DNA of 15,653 nt from JAKEGK01 sp036507695 (GCA_036507695.1 DATCIR010000052.1:1-15653); one strand, 5' to 3'. Shown: positions 7,258-15,104, counted from the stretch's first letter. Notes: a model not told the origin generated them from the sequence alone. Program-made: numbers and translations.

Positions 7258-7584
7258 ATGACTTACGTAGTGGCTGAAGCCTGCGTACGCTGTAAATATA
7301 CCGACTGTGTGGAAGTGTGTCCGGTGGACGATTGCTTCCGCGAAGGCCCGAATTTTCTTGTTATCGATCCCAGAACGTGTATCGACTGTGGTTTGTGCGT
7401 TCCCGAATGTCCGGCTGAGGCGATATTTGCGCTGGACGACGTGCCCAATGGGCAGAAGCATTTTATACAACTGAATGCGGAGTTGTCCCAACTGTGGCCG
7501 GCTATCAATAGTGCGATTGATCCTTTGCCGGACGCTGAAGAGTGGATAGACGTACGGGGCAAGCTTCAATACCTGGCGCGGTAA
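7258..7584 (+). CDS. fdxA: Seven-iron ferredoxin, FdxA / Azotobacter FdI type
   Basis: Small soluble electron carrier of 108 residues, predicted to hold one [3Fe-4S] and one [4Fe-4S] cluster. The N-terminal half (CKYTDCVEVCPVD) and the C-terminal block (FIQLNAEL followed by LWP and DPLPDAE) match Azotobacter vinelandii FdI almost throughout. Cysteines are at 9, 12, 17, 21, 26, 41, 44, 47 and 51. By the FdI scheme C9, C17 and C51 hold the 3Fe cluster, and C21, C41, C44 and C47 the 4Fe cluster. One extra Asp (VDDC instead of VDC) moves the non-ligand Cys by one place. The start at 7258 is set by AGGAG at 7246-7250 and by the family N-terminus; the frame is open upstream inside the HEAT gene, but that part is not coding. 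It lies 24 bases before rnfA, so it is a likely electron partner of Rnf. Confidence 0.93.
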   Translation: MTYVVAEACVRCKYTDCVEVCPVDDCFREGPNFLVIDPRTCIDCGLCVPECPAEAIFALDDVPNGQKHFIQLNAELSQLWPAINSAIDPLPDAEEWIDVRGKLQYLAR

Positions 7585-7608
7585 AAATTGAAGGCAATGA
7601 ATTAATGG

Positions 7609-8196
7609 ATGTCAGTTATGTTTGAAGAATACGCGGCATTTTTGTTAAGCGCCATATTTGTCAACAATATTGTGCTGGTGAGATTTCTCGGATTGTGTCC
7701 TTTCATGGGAGTGTCCAGGAAACTCGAGCCCGCGATCGGCATGGGGTTGGCGACAACCTTTGTGCTGACGCTTTCATCTGTTAGCAGTTACCTGGCGAAT
7801 CATTATTTTTTGGAACCGCTGGGACTGGAGTATCTCAGCACGATTACTTTTATCTTATTGATCGCCGTTATCGTCAAGTTTACCGAAATGTACGTACATA
7901 AGAGCAGCCCCTTGCTGTATAACGTGCTCGGCATCTATCTGCCTCTGATCACCACCAACTGCGCTGTATTGGGTATCGCTTTACTGAATGTGCAGGAAAA
8001 CAATACATTTATGAAGTCCGCATTATATGGATTTGGCGGCGCTGTTGGTTTTGTCCTGGTATTGGTTTTGTTTGCCGCGGTGCGGGAACGCATCGAGGCC
8101 GGTGATGTGCCGGAATCTTTTAAAGGCGCGCCGATTGCGCTGGTTACGGCCGGGTTCATGGCGACCGCGTTTATGGGATTTTCTGGACTGGCATAA
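7609..8196 (+). CDS. rnfA: Rnf electron transport complex subunit RnfA
   Basis: Integral membrane subunit of Rnf, the ion-pumping NADH:ferredoxin oxidoreductase. It has 195 residues and about six membrane helices. The hallmark segments VRFLGLCPFMGVS and LPLITTNCAVLG place C30 and C118 where RnfA contributes half of the membrane-embedded [2Fe-2S] site shared with RnfE. The C-terminal AFMGFSGL is also typical. The ATG at 7609 is used here; ATG 7618 (MFEEY) is a possible alternative because no strong ribosome site decides it. First gene of the rnf set, 24 bases after the ferredoxin gene. Unlike most rnf operons, it is separated from rnfB by a long gap of 187 bases. Confidence 0.96.
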   Translation: MSVMFEEYAAFLLSAIFVNNIVLVRFLGLCPFMGVSRKLEPAIGMGLATTFVLTLSSVSSYLANHYFLEPLGLEYLSTITFILLIAVIVKFTEMYVHKSSPLLYNVLGIYLPLITTNCAVLGIALLNVQENNTFMKSALYGFGGAVGFVLVLVLFAAVRERIEAGDVPESFKGAPIALVTAGFMATAFMGFSGLA

Positions 8197-8383
8197 TGGT
8201 ATTGAGACATCCGAAGCACGAGTGGGTTGTATAAAACACTTAAGGCAAACTTAGATTTATATATGTTGAACCTGTTTCCAAAGTCCGTCAGGGGATTGCA
8301 TATCCGGCCGTAGTAGTAGGAGGAGTGAAAGACAGCGTGAGTGGATTGATGAGCATGACCATATCAAGCAGGGGCATTGAAGC
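8197..8383 (+). other. rnfA-rnfB intergenic region
   Basis: A 187-base gap inside an operon that is otherwise tightly packed. It has an AT-rich tract at about 8228-8265 and, further down, a strong ribosome-binding sequence. No clear promoter pair, tRNA or hairpin terminator was identified. The second half carries a short leader-like reading frame that overlaps the rnfB start, listed separately. Confidence 0.5.
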
Positions 8384-8390
8384 GTGTTAA
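8318..8390 (+). promoter_or_regulatory. Strong Shine-Dalgarno with short leader ORF overlapping the rnfB start
   Basis: AGGAGGAG at 8318-8325 is the best ribosome site in the window. It precedes GTG 8337, which opens a 17-codon frame ending at TAA 8388-8390. This stop overlaps rnfB, whose GTG start is at 8384, in another frame. An in-frame GTG at 8325 is too close to the ribosome site to be the start. The peptide (about VSGLMSMTISSRGIEAC) resembles nothing I know. It could couple translation into rnfB. rnfB has its own weaker site, AGGGG at 8370-8374. Confidence 0.35.
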
Positions 8391-8959
8391 CTTCAATGCT
8401 TATTATCGCCACCGCGGCCCTGGTATTCGGCGTGTTGTTAGGATTCGCCGCTATAAAGTTTCATATTGAAGGTGATCCTGTCGTCGATAAAATTGACGCT
8501 ATCTTACCGCAGACACAATGCGGGCAATGCGGTTACCCGGGTTGTAAACCTTATGCCAAAGCGGTTGCCTCGGGTGAAGCCGATATAAATCAGTGCGCGC
8601 CGGGCGGAGAGCAGGCTGTGATGGCGCTGGCCGGCCTGTTGGGCCGCGAGCCAAAGCCTTTGAGCGCGGAGCTGGGCTCCGGAAACAGTGATGAACCCAT
8701 GGTGGCGTTGATAAATGAGGAGACGTGTATTGGATGCACCAAGTGTATTCAGGTATGTCCAGTGGATGCGATTGTCGGAGCGGCCAAGCACAAACACACC
8801 GTGATTGAAGCGTATTGCACCGGATGTAAATTATGTTTGCCGCCCGTCTGTCCTGTGGAGAATTGTATTGTAATGGAAACGGTACGGCCCACGGCAACAC
8901 TGTGGAAATGGCCGGAACCGGCCCGATTTTCCGAACCAATGCGTGGCGCAGGTTCATGA
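8384..8959 (+). CDS. rnfB: Rnf electron transport complex subunit RnfB
   Basis: Iron-sulfur subunit that accepts electrons from or donates them to ferredoxin at the cytoplasmic face. It has 191 residues. One N-terminal membrane helix spans about residues 5-25. The RnfB-specific cluster domain follows, with C46, C49, C54 and C71 (QCGQCGYPGC). Two ferredoxin-type motifs come next: C115-x2-C118-x2-C121-x3-C125-Pro, then C145-x2-C148-x2-C151-x4-C156-Pro with a further C161. The x4 spacing in the last motif is unusual, as relatives have x3. GTG 8384 is chosen from AGGGG at 8370-8374, with ATG 8396 as the alternative. The stop overlaps the rnfC ATG (ATGA). Confidence 0.95.
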   Translation: MLTSMLIIATAALVFGVLLGFAAIKFHIEGDPVVDKIDAILPQTQCGQCGYPGCKPYAKAVASGEADINQCAPGGEQAVMALAGLLGREPKPLSAELGSGNSDEPMVALINEETCIGCTKCIQVCPVDAIVGAAKHKHTVIEAYCTGCKLCLPPVCPVENCIVMETVRPTATLWKWPEPARFSEPMRGAGS

Positions 8960-10611
8960 TGATAAAGCGCATCTTGAAAAAAACGCTATTGCAAAAACCA
9001 TTTTTGAAAAAAGAATGCAAGCTGCATGGCGGTATAAAGCTGCAGGGGTTTAAGTCCTTGTCTAACGCCGCGGCGGTCCAAATCCTGTCAGTACCACCGC
9101 AATTGATTATTCCCCTCAAGCAACACATCGGGGAGGCGGCGAAACCCATCGTCAATGTTGGCGACCTGGTTTACAAAGGGCAAATCATCGCGGAGCCTAA
9201 TGGTTACATCAGTTCCCCGGTTCACGCTTCCAGTTCGGGCGTGGTTGCGGCTATCGAAGCGCGGCCCATACCGCATGCGTCGCCTATCAAGGAAACCTGT
9301 ATTGTCATCCATACCGACCGCAAAGATCAGTGGCATCCGTTCGTTCAATCCACCCCTGAACCACTGGCGTTACCGCCGGAGGATTTACGTCAGCGTATCA
9401 GGGATGCGGGGATAGCCGGCCTTGGCGGCGCCGTGTTTCCTTCCGCCGTAAAGCTAAAGCCCACCAGTGATATCACGACTTTAATTATCAACGGCGTTGA
9501 ATGCGAACCGTATATTACCTGTGATGATGTGTTAATGCGGCATCATGCGGACGCTATTATACAAGGGGCATTATTGCTGGCCCGCATAGTCAGGCCTCAG
9601 AAGATTATTGTGGCCATAGAGGATAACAAACCGCAAGCCTTCCAAAGTGTTACTAATGCCATTAACAGGCTAAAAGCGGCAGGTGCCGCCGCGGCAAATA
9701 CCATACACGCAGCACAAGTACCGGAAATATTTCCGGCTGGCGGAGAGAAGCAGCTGATTAAGGTGCTAACGGGAAAGGAAGTTCCTTCGGGGAGTTTGCC
9801 CTACGAACTCGGCATTATTTGCATTAACGTTGGAACCACTGCGGCGATTTATGATGCGCTCTATAAAGGCCAACCCCTGGTTTCCAGGATCATGACCGTC
9901 ACCGGTGAGGGTCTTGATGCTCCCGGGAATTACCGCGTGTTGCTGGGTACCCCAATCCACTATGTATTAGCTAATGCCGGCGTAGCCCGGCAACACAATG
10001 CGGAAGTCATCATGGGTGGGCCTATGATGGGCGTCGCTATTGCGGATCACGCGGCGCCGGTTGTTAAAGCCACGAATTGCCTGTTGATTAAAAACACGCG
10101 GCAAATACGCCAGCCCCCCGCATCCATGCCGTGTATCCGCTGCGGCCGATGCGCCACGGTGTGTCCCATAACACTGCTGCCGCAACAACTGTATTGGCAT
10201 GCGCGAAGCAAGGAGTTCGATAAACTGCCGGCCTACCACATTGACGATTGTATTGAGTGTGGCTGTTGCCAGGTGGTTTGTCCGGCCAAATTGCCCTTAG
10301 TGCATTATTTTCGCTTCGCCAAGTCCGAATTAAAGGCGCGGGAACGTGAACGTAAAAAAGCCGATGTCTCGAGATTGCGTAATGAAGCCCGGCAAGTGCG
10401 TTCGGAAAAAGCCAGAATTGAACAGGAGGAGCGTAAGGCCAGGCGTAAAGCGGCCCGCAAACAGGTGATAACGCCGGAAACTAATCCTGATCAATCGACG
10501 CCGGATTCGCTTAACGCCTCGTCATTGCAGGGAGTGGCTCCTGAACCGCAAACGCACGAAAATACTTCGATGGTTAAACATGAAGATCAAACAAAGACAA
10601 TGGCGAGGTAA
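8956..10611 (+). CDS. rnfC: Rnf electron transport complex subunit RnfC
   Basis: Peripheral subunit that binds FMN and NADH and carries two [4Fe-4S] clusters, the NADH entry point of Rnf. It has 551 residues. The Complex-I-51K-like nucleotide/FMN region shows GLGGAVFPSAVKL at 155-167 and NGVECEPYIT at 179-188. The cluster motifs are C393/C396/C399/C403 (CIRCGRCATVCP) and C432/C435/C438/C442 (CIECGCCQVVCP, with an extra Cys at 437). The tail after about residue 465 is a charged, probably coiled-coil stretch ending in a low-complexity linker. Enteric RnfC has a longer tail. The start is the ATG overlapping the rnfB stop; the open frame extends upstream to 8833, but this is only the shadow of rnfB. 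Confidence 0.95.
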   Translation: MMIKRILKKTLLQKPFLKKECKLHGGIKLQGFKSLSNAAAVQILSVPPQLIIPLKQHIGEAAKPIVNVGDLVYKGQIIAEPNGYISSPVHASSSGVVAAIEARPIPHASPIKETCIVIHTDRKDQWHPFVQSTPEPLALPPEDLRQRIRDAGIAGLGGAVFPSAVKLKPTSDITTLIINGVECEPYITCDDVLMRHHADAIIQGALLLARIVRPQKIIVAIEDNKPQAFQSVTNAINRLKAAGAAAANTIHAAQVPEIFPAGGEKQLIKVLTGKEVPSGSLPYELGIICINVGTTAAIYDALYKGQPLVSRIMTVTGEGLDAPGNYRVLLGTPIHYVLANAGVARQHNAEVIMGGPMMGVAIADHAAPVVKATNCLLIKNTRQIRQPPASMPCIRCGRCATVCPITLLPQQLYWHARSKEFDKLPAYHIDDCIECGCCQVVCPAKLPLVHYFRFAKSELKARERERKKADVSRLRNEARQVRSEKARIEQEERKARRKAARKQVITPETNPDQSTPDSLNASSLQGVAPEPQTHENTSMVKHEDQTKTMAR

Positions 10612-10617
10612 GGCATT

Positions 10618-11700
10618 ATGCCATTGCAGCAATCCACCAATCGGCAATCCGGCAACATAGTCAGCGCGCCTTTTATTGAATCAGGGCAATCGATCTCCGG
10701 TGTAATGCGCCAGGTCATATATGCCTTGTTGCCCGCGTTAGTGGTTGCATTTTACTGTTTCGGTTGGGGAATCATCACCAATCTGATTATCGCGTGCGCG
10801 GGCGCATTGGCGTGGGAATCCCTGATGCTTTACCTTAGAAACCGGCCTGTAACAAGTTATATAATGGACACCAGCGCACTGGTGACAGCGATATTGCTGG
10901 GCATGGCACTACCACCCATGGCGCCATGGTGGCTGCTATTGACCGGCACTTTTTTCGCGATCGCCGTTGCGAAACAGTTATACGGCGGCCTGGGCTACAA
11001 CGCGCTAAACCCGGCAATGGCGGGTTATGCCGTATTATTAATTTCCTTTCCCCGGGAGATGAGCGCATGGCTAACGCCGTTAGCGTTACCGGTTGCGGAG
11101 CTCGGTTTCTTTGAGACCATGGCGTGGGTGTTTTTTGAAGAACCGCCGAATGACGTGGCGCTTGATACATTGACCAGCGCCACTCCACTGGATTACTTGC
11201 GCACGGAAATCAGCCGCGGTGTATCTTTTAGCGAAGTCCGGTTGTCACCTGTGGTCGGTGTTATCGCCGGCAAGGGTGTGGAGTGGATAAATCTTGCGGT
11301 ATTACTGGGCGGACTATGGCTTTGTTATAAGAGACTCATCACCTGGCATATCCCCGTATCTGTGTTAGTTGGTTTAGGCGTGCTGTCAGGAGCGTTTCAT
11401 CTCTATGCGTCCGAAAGGTTTGCTGATCCGGTGTTTCACATGTTCAGTGGCGCCACCATGTTATGCGCTTTTTTTATAGCGACTGATCCCGTGACCGCGC
11501 CTGCCACACCTCTGGGAAAATTGATCTACGGACTCTTAATTGGATTGCTTATCTATATTATACGCACGTGGGGAGGGTACCCCGACGCCGTGGCTTTTGC
11601 CGTGCTGTTGATGAATTTCACGGCGCCACTACTGGATCAATATACCCAGCCGCGGATTTACGGCGCTGGAAAACGAAACGGCAGGGCGCGTAATGGCTAA
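10618..11700 (+). CDS. rnfD: Rnf electron transport complex subunit RnfD
   Basis: Integral membrane subunit of 360 residues with about nine or ten hydrophobic segments, homologous to NqrB, and part of the ion-translocating core. Covalent FMN attachment is predicted on Thr189 within TSATPLD (the S/T-x-A-T signature), via a phosphoester bond made by an ApbE-type transferase not seen here. YNALNPAMAGYAVLLISFP is another RnfD hallmark. It begins six bases after the rnfC stop and its last eight bases overlap the rnfG start. All expected features are intact. Confidence 0.95.
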   Translation: MPLQQSTNRQSGNIVSAPFIESGQSISGVMRQVIYALLPALVVAFYCFGWGIITNLIIACAGALAWESLMLYLRNRPVTSYIMDTSALVTAILLGMALPPMAPWWLLLTGTFFAIAVAKQLYGGLGYNALNPAMAGYAVLLISFPREMSAWLTPLALPVAELGFFETMAWVFFEEPPNDVALDTLTSATPLDYLRTEISRGVSFSEVRLSPVVGVIAGKGVEWINLAVLLGGLWLCYKRLITWHIPVSVLVGLGVLSGAFHLYASERFADPVFHMFSGATMLCAFFIATDPVTAPATPLGKLIYGLLIGLLIYIIRTWGGYPDAVAFAVLLMNFTAPLLDQYTQPRIYGAGKRNGRARNG

Positions 11701-12403
11701 TCCTGCCCGTTCGATATTGCATGTTGGTTTTTTGCTGGCGTTCTCTGCACTGGCAGGAACTGGCGTGATGGCGATTACCCATTACCATACAAAAGACCGA
11801 ATAGAAGAAAACAAACGTCAAGTGTTGATCCGCGGCCTTACCAGCGTTTTGCCGAACGTAAAGTATGACAACGATCTCATTGAGGACCGCATTACAGTTG
11901 GCGGTCCCGATAAACCGGGCGCCAATAAATCTCTATCCATATACCGCGCACGTTATCAAGGTGAGCCGGTCGCCGCCGTAGTCACTACGATTGCTCCCGA
12001 TGGTTACAGCGGTCCAATCAGGATTCTTGTCGGCATTCAATATAACGGAGTGATTAGCGGTGTGCGGGTGGTGGAACACCGCGAAACTCCGGGTTTGGGA
12101 GATGCGATCGAGGCGGAACGGTCGGGCTGGGTGTTCAGTTTTGACGGGCGTTCCCGGCAGAATACCAGTCCGCCTCAATGGCAGGTAAAAAAAGACGGCG
12201 GTGTATTTGATCAATTTACCGGGGCAACCATAACACCCCGGGCGGTGGTGAAAGCGGTGCATAATAGTTTGCAATATTTTGAAATGCACCGGGAGGAATT
12301 GTTCGCTGTTATGGAAAACGCCGGAACAGCTGACAATCAACAAAAGAAGAGTGCAGCGGCCAGTGACGAAATGCACGCTGAGACTAAACAGCAGGTAAAG
12401 TGA
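11693..12403 (+). CDS. rnfG: Rnf electron transport complex subunit RnfG
   Basis: Subunit with one N-terminal membrane helix (about residues 9-29) and a periplasmic FMN-binding domain. Of 236 residues, the FMN signature is TGATITPRAVV, with Thr179 as the predicted covalent FMN attachment site. The preceding ETPGLGDAI is also conserved in RnfG/NqrC. The charged C-terminal tail after about residue 205 is variable in the family. It overlaps rnfD by eight bases and the rnfE start by four, so translation is coupled. Confidence 0.95.
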   Translation: MANPARSILHVGFLLAFSALAGTGVMAITHYHTKDRIEENKRQVLIRGLTSVLPNVKYDNDLIEDRITVGGPDKPGANKSLSIYRARYQGEPVAAVVTTIAPDGYSGPIRILVGIQYNGVISGVRVVEHRETPGLGDAIEAERSGWVFSFDGRSRQNTSPPQWQVKKDGGVFDQFTGATITPRAVVKAVHNSLQYFEMHREELFAVMENAGTADNQQKKSAAASDEMHAETKQQVK

Positions 12404-13107
12404 TGACATCGGTCAAAACCATCGTCTATGACGGTCTTTGGAAAAATAATCAGGCATTGGTCGCCTTACTGGGTCTGTGCCCATTAATGGCGGTGACGGC
12501 AACGGCAATCAACGGCTTGGCGCTTGGTATAGCCACTACGTTTGTCTTGATCCTCACTAATGCGGTGGTGGCTTTGATTCGTAACCATTTAAAATCAGAA
12601 GTCAGGATACCGATGTTTGTCTTGATCATAGCTTCTGTAGTGACCGTGATTGAATTGTTAATGAACGCGTATTTACACGAACTCTATCGTGTGTTGGGGA
12701 TATTTGTGGCTCTTATTGTCACCAATTGCACTGTCATAGGACGCGCTGAAGCTTTTGCCAGTAAACGCAGTGTGCATCATTCAATACTGGACGGGCTATT
12801 TATTGGGTTGGGATTTACCATAGTACTATTGTTGCTGGGCGCATTCCGGGAAGCATTGGGTTATGGCACGATTTTCCGTCAAGCGGAATTGATGTTCGGT
12901 GAAGCCGCAAGCCACATGGTAATTACCCTTGCGGATGATTTCGATGGATTTTTGCTGGCCATATTGCCACCGGGCGCTTTTATGGGCCTGGCTGTTCTGA
13001 TCGCTGCTAAAAAGGCTATCGATACGAGAATTCATCATAGGCAAAGAACCATCAAAGTTCCCAATGTTCAACGCGTCACTGATAGTAACGCACCGGACAT
13101 GCTTTAA
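12400..13107 (+). CDS. rnfE: Rnf electron transport complex subunit RnfE
   Basis: Integral membrane subunit, paralogous to RnfA and homologous to NqrD. It has 235 residues (234 if ATG 12403 is used) and about six membrane helices. LLGLCPLMAVT contains C27 and LIVTNCTVIG contains C110, the pair expected to complete the [2Fe-2S] site with C30 and C118 of RnfA. FREALGYG and LPPGAFMGL are further family marks. GTG 12400 and ATG 12403 are adjacent candidate starts; both overlap the rnfG stop. It is the last gene of the rnf set; no rnfH follows within the window. Confidence 0.95.
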   Translation: MMTSVKTIVYDGLWKNNQALVALLGLCPLMAVTATAINGLALGIATTFVLILTNAVVALIRNHLKSEVRIPMFVLIIASVVTVIELLMNAYLHELYRVLGIFVALIVTNCTVIGRAEAFASKRSVHHSILDGLFIGLGFTIVLLLLGAFREALGYGTIFRQAELMFGEAASHMVITLADDFDGFLLAILPPGAFMGLAVLIAAKKAIDTRIHHRQRTIKVPNVQRVTDSNAPDML

Positions 13108-13181
13108 ATAAACATCGCGTACAGGTTTTCGGCCGCATTGAACTGGTTATACCCAAGACCGCTTGCATACTGGAATTTCTT

Positions 13182-13213
13182 GCCGGCGCGCACCACTGAA
13201 GCGCGCGGCCGGC
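13182..13213 (+). terminator. GC-rich hairpin downstream of rnfE, possible terminator or repeat
   Basis: GCCGGCGCGC at 13182-13191 can pair with GCGCGCGGCCGGC at 13201-13213 around a nine-base loop, giving ten base pairs with a three-base bulge. It lies 75 bases after rnfE. No T-run follows, so it would be an atypical rho-independent terminator. It could also be part of a dispersed repeat or the edge of the IS region. The rest of the 122-base gap shows nothing I recognise. Confidence 0.35.
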
Positions 13214-13229
13214 AGCGATTGAAAACAAC

Positions 13230-13788
13230 GTGGCAAAAAAAACCCCTGGTCGAGGGGCACAGATCTTCTGGTTAGATGAAGCAGGCCTGCGTTCAGATGA
13301 TCCGCTACAGCGGACCTGGGGGCGCAAAGGTCAAACGCCCATTGTTAAAACCAGCGGCCAGCGGCAATCCATCAATGCGATATCCGCGCTGTCCAACAAA
13401 GGGGGCTTTTGGTACCACCTTTACACGGGACGATTTAACGCAGACAAATTTATCGAATGCCTGGGTGACTTCATGAAGCACCGGAAAAAGCCCGTGTTCG
13501 CCATTATGGATGGCCATCCTGTTCATCAATCCAAGAAGGTGAAAGCGTACGTCGCTTCACTCAAAGGCAAGCTGAGCATTTACCTGTTGCCGCCCTATGC
13601 ACCCGATATGAATCCCGGCGAATTGGTTTGGAATCCGATGCGTCATATGGGAACATCGAAAAAAACCTCTGAAGGAAGGCGAGTCGCTTAAACAGCGTGC
13701 AGCCAACGACCTGCAAAAAATCAAAAACAACAAGCCGTTGATCAAATCATTCTTTCGAGAATCTTCGGTATCCTCTGCAGGTGCTTAG
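13230..13788 (+). pseudogene. IS630-family transposase fragment, N-truncated and frameshifted
   Basis: Only the C-terminal DDE_3 catalytic domain of an IS630-type transposase remains. WLDEAGLRSDD gives D16, VFAIMDGHP gives D94 and PPYAPDMNPGELVW gives E131, so the catalytic triad is present. The first DNA-binding ~150-170 residues of a full IS630 protein are missing, with no trace upstream. At an A7 run (about 13659-13665) the frame must gain +1 to continue: the intact frame ends at 13691, whereas the other frame reads KKPLKEGESLKQRAANDLQK and on to TAG at 13786-13788, matching normal IS630 C-termini. One surplus A explains this. It is probably dead. Programmed frameshifting is known in some IS630 elements but usually nearer the middle of the gene. 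Confidence 0.88.
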
Positions 13789-13797
13789 TTAGTAAGT

Positions 13798-14891
13798 TGT
13801 CCACAGTGTGGTCAAACCGCACCGCGCTACGACAAGCGCCCACGCGCCTGGCGCCATTTGGATACCCGTCAATTTAAGATTATGTGCATGCCGAAGTGCC
13901 GCGTGTTCAGTGTAAGGAACACGGATGTCAAACCATTGAAGTACCCTGGGCGCAAGGAAACTCCCGTTACAGCCTGTTGTTTGAAGCGATGGTGATCATG
14001 CTATTGAAAGAGACCTCGATCGCATCGCTCAGCTGCATGCTTAATATGAGTTGGAATAGCGTGGATGGTATGATGCAACGCGCGGTGAGCCGGGGATTAT
14101 CCCGGCGAGAACCGCCATCGCTCAGGGATTTAGGCATTGATGAAGTCTCCTGTCAAAAGCGCCATGCGTACGTGACGGTAGTGAGCAATGAACAGGGAGA
14201 GGTCATCCATGTGGGCAATGATCGCAGCGGTGAGAGTTTGGCACGCTTTTATAAAACATTAACAGACGATCAAAAGGCCGATATTTGCGGTTTTTCCATG
14301 GACATGTGGCCTGCCTACATCCGCGCCACCCTTGATCATGCTCCCAATGCGCAACAGAAGATCGCCTTTGACAAATTTCACGTCAATCAACATCTCAATG
14401 AGGCGGTCAATGCGGTCCGCAAGCAAGAACATCGCGCCTTGATGAAGGCTGGCGATGAAACCTTAAAAGGGGCCAAGCATAATTGGCTGTGCAACTATGC
14501 GGATCTTGAACGCTCGTTACAACGCGAGCTTGAACAGATGCGCTATGTTGCAAAGAAAACTGGCCGGGCATGGTCCATCAAAGAATACACCAAAGGCTTA
14601 TGGCCGTATGTCAGGCACGGCTGGGCGGAGAAAGCCTGGCAGAGATGGTATCAGTGAGCCATTAGAAGTCGCTTAGCGCCCATTAAAAAAGTCGCCCGCC
14701 GCGTCAAGAAGCATCTAAGTGGATTCGTTAACGCGATCGTACTGGGTGTCAGTAACGCACGCGCTGAAAGCATCAACAGTGAAATCGAAATGATTAAAGT
14801 CAGAGCCAGAGGATTTCGCAATCGCGAAAGATTTAAAACGGCGATTTTCTTTTATTGTGGTGGATTGTCTTTGTTACCGGAAAAAGGTTAA
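13798..14891 (+). pseudogene. ISL3-family transposase, degraded (5' truncation, frameshift, nonsense codon)
   Basis: Homology begins at the N-terminal zinc-finger-like CPQCG (13798) and continues through WRHLDTRQFK. At about 13882-13887 the frame changes, consistent with one lost base, and continues as HAEVPRVQCKEHG, a typical ISL3 segment. The catalytic DDE domain follows, with Asp in LGIDEVS and Asp in SMDMWPAY. TGA at 14655-14657 interrupts the frame after QRWYQ, where relatives usually have Trp. The same frame then continues for 77 codons with AESINSEIEMIKVRARGFRN, which carries the catalytic Glu, to TAA 14889-14891. The largest intact piece, 13884-14657 (257 codons), therefore lacks the last catalytic residue. 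The element is non-functional. Confidence 0.88.
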
Positions 14892-14893
14892 TT

Positions 14894-14924
14894 CTTCACC
14901 CACTATAATTGGTGAAGACCCAAA
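14894..14924 (+). repeat. ISL3 right terminal inverted repeat with internal palindrome
   Basis: CTTCACC at 14894-14900 and GGTGAAG at 14911-14917 are perfect inverted copies around a ten-base AT-rich centre, two bases after the transposase stop. The outward sequence ends in GAAGACCC, like the termini of ISL3-family elements. It marks the right boundary of the element at about 14921-14924. Confidence 0.65.
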
Positions 14925-15104
14925 AAAGTTTGCCATGTTTCGACACAAATATTGCAGTTGGAGGTTTGTTGTAATCGTAACTATAATCTGAGAACTAGAA
15001 CCAGCATATTTTGAGCGTTCAATTGTCTGTTTGCGGCCCGAAGCGGAACAGAATAATCACAAGTTGTCAGAGATCACGGTTACTTTTTCATGGGGAGTGA
15101 CTAT

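Larger units (their letters stand above)
13789..14924 (+). mobile_element. ISL3-family insertion sequence remnant, left end missing
   Basis: An ISL3-family element that has kept its right terminal inverted repeat (14894-14924) but lost its left end and the first ~45 transposase codons, just where the IS630 fragment stops. No matching left repeat is visible between 13700 and 13800. The two elements form a nested or deletion-joined pair of remnants. Confidence 0.8.

Noticed and set aside
8833..8955. Upstream extension of the rnfC reading frame
   Set aside because: It lies wholly within rnfB in another frame; the family N-terminus and the ATGA overlap place the start at 8956.
13076..13327. Minus-strand open frame of 83 codons after rnfE
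   Set aside because: It overlaps the 3' end of rnfE and the IS630 fragment and has no recognisable protein features.
13659..13691. Programmed frameshift in the IS630 transposase
   Set aside because: The element lacks its whole N-terminal domain, and the shift sits near the C-terminus; a surplus A in a homopolymer run is the simpler account.
14655..14657. TGA as a possible selenocysteine codon in the ISL3 transposase
   Set aside because: ISL3 transposases usually have Trp here, and the gene also has a frameshift and a 5' truncation, so simple decay explains it.
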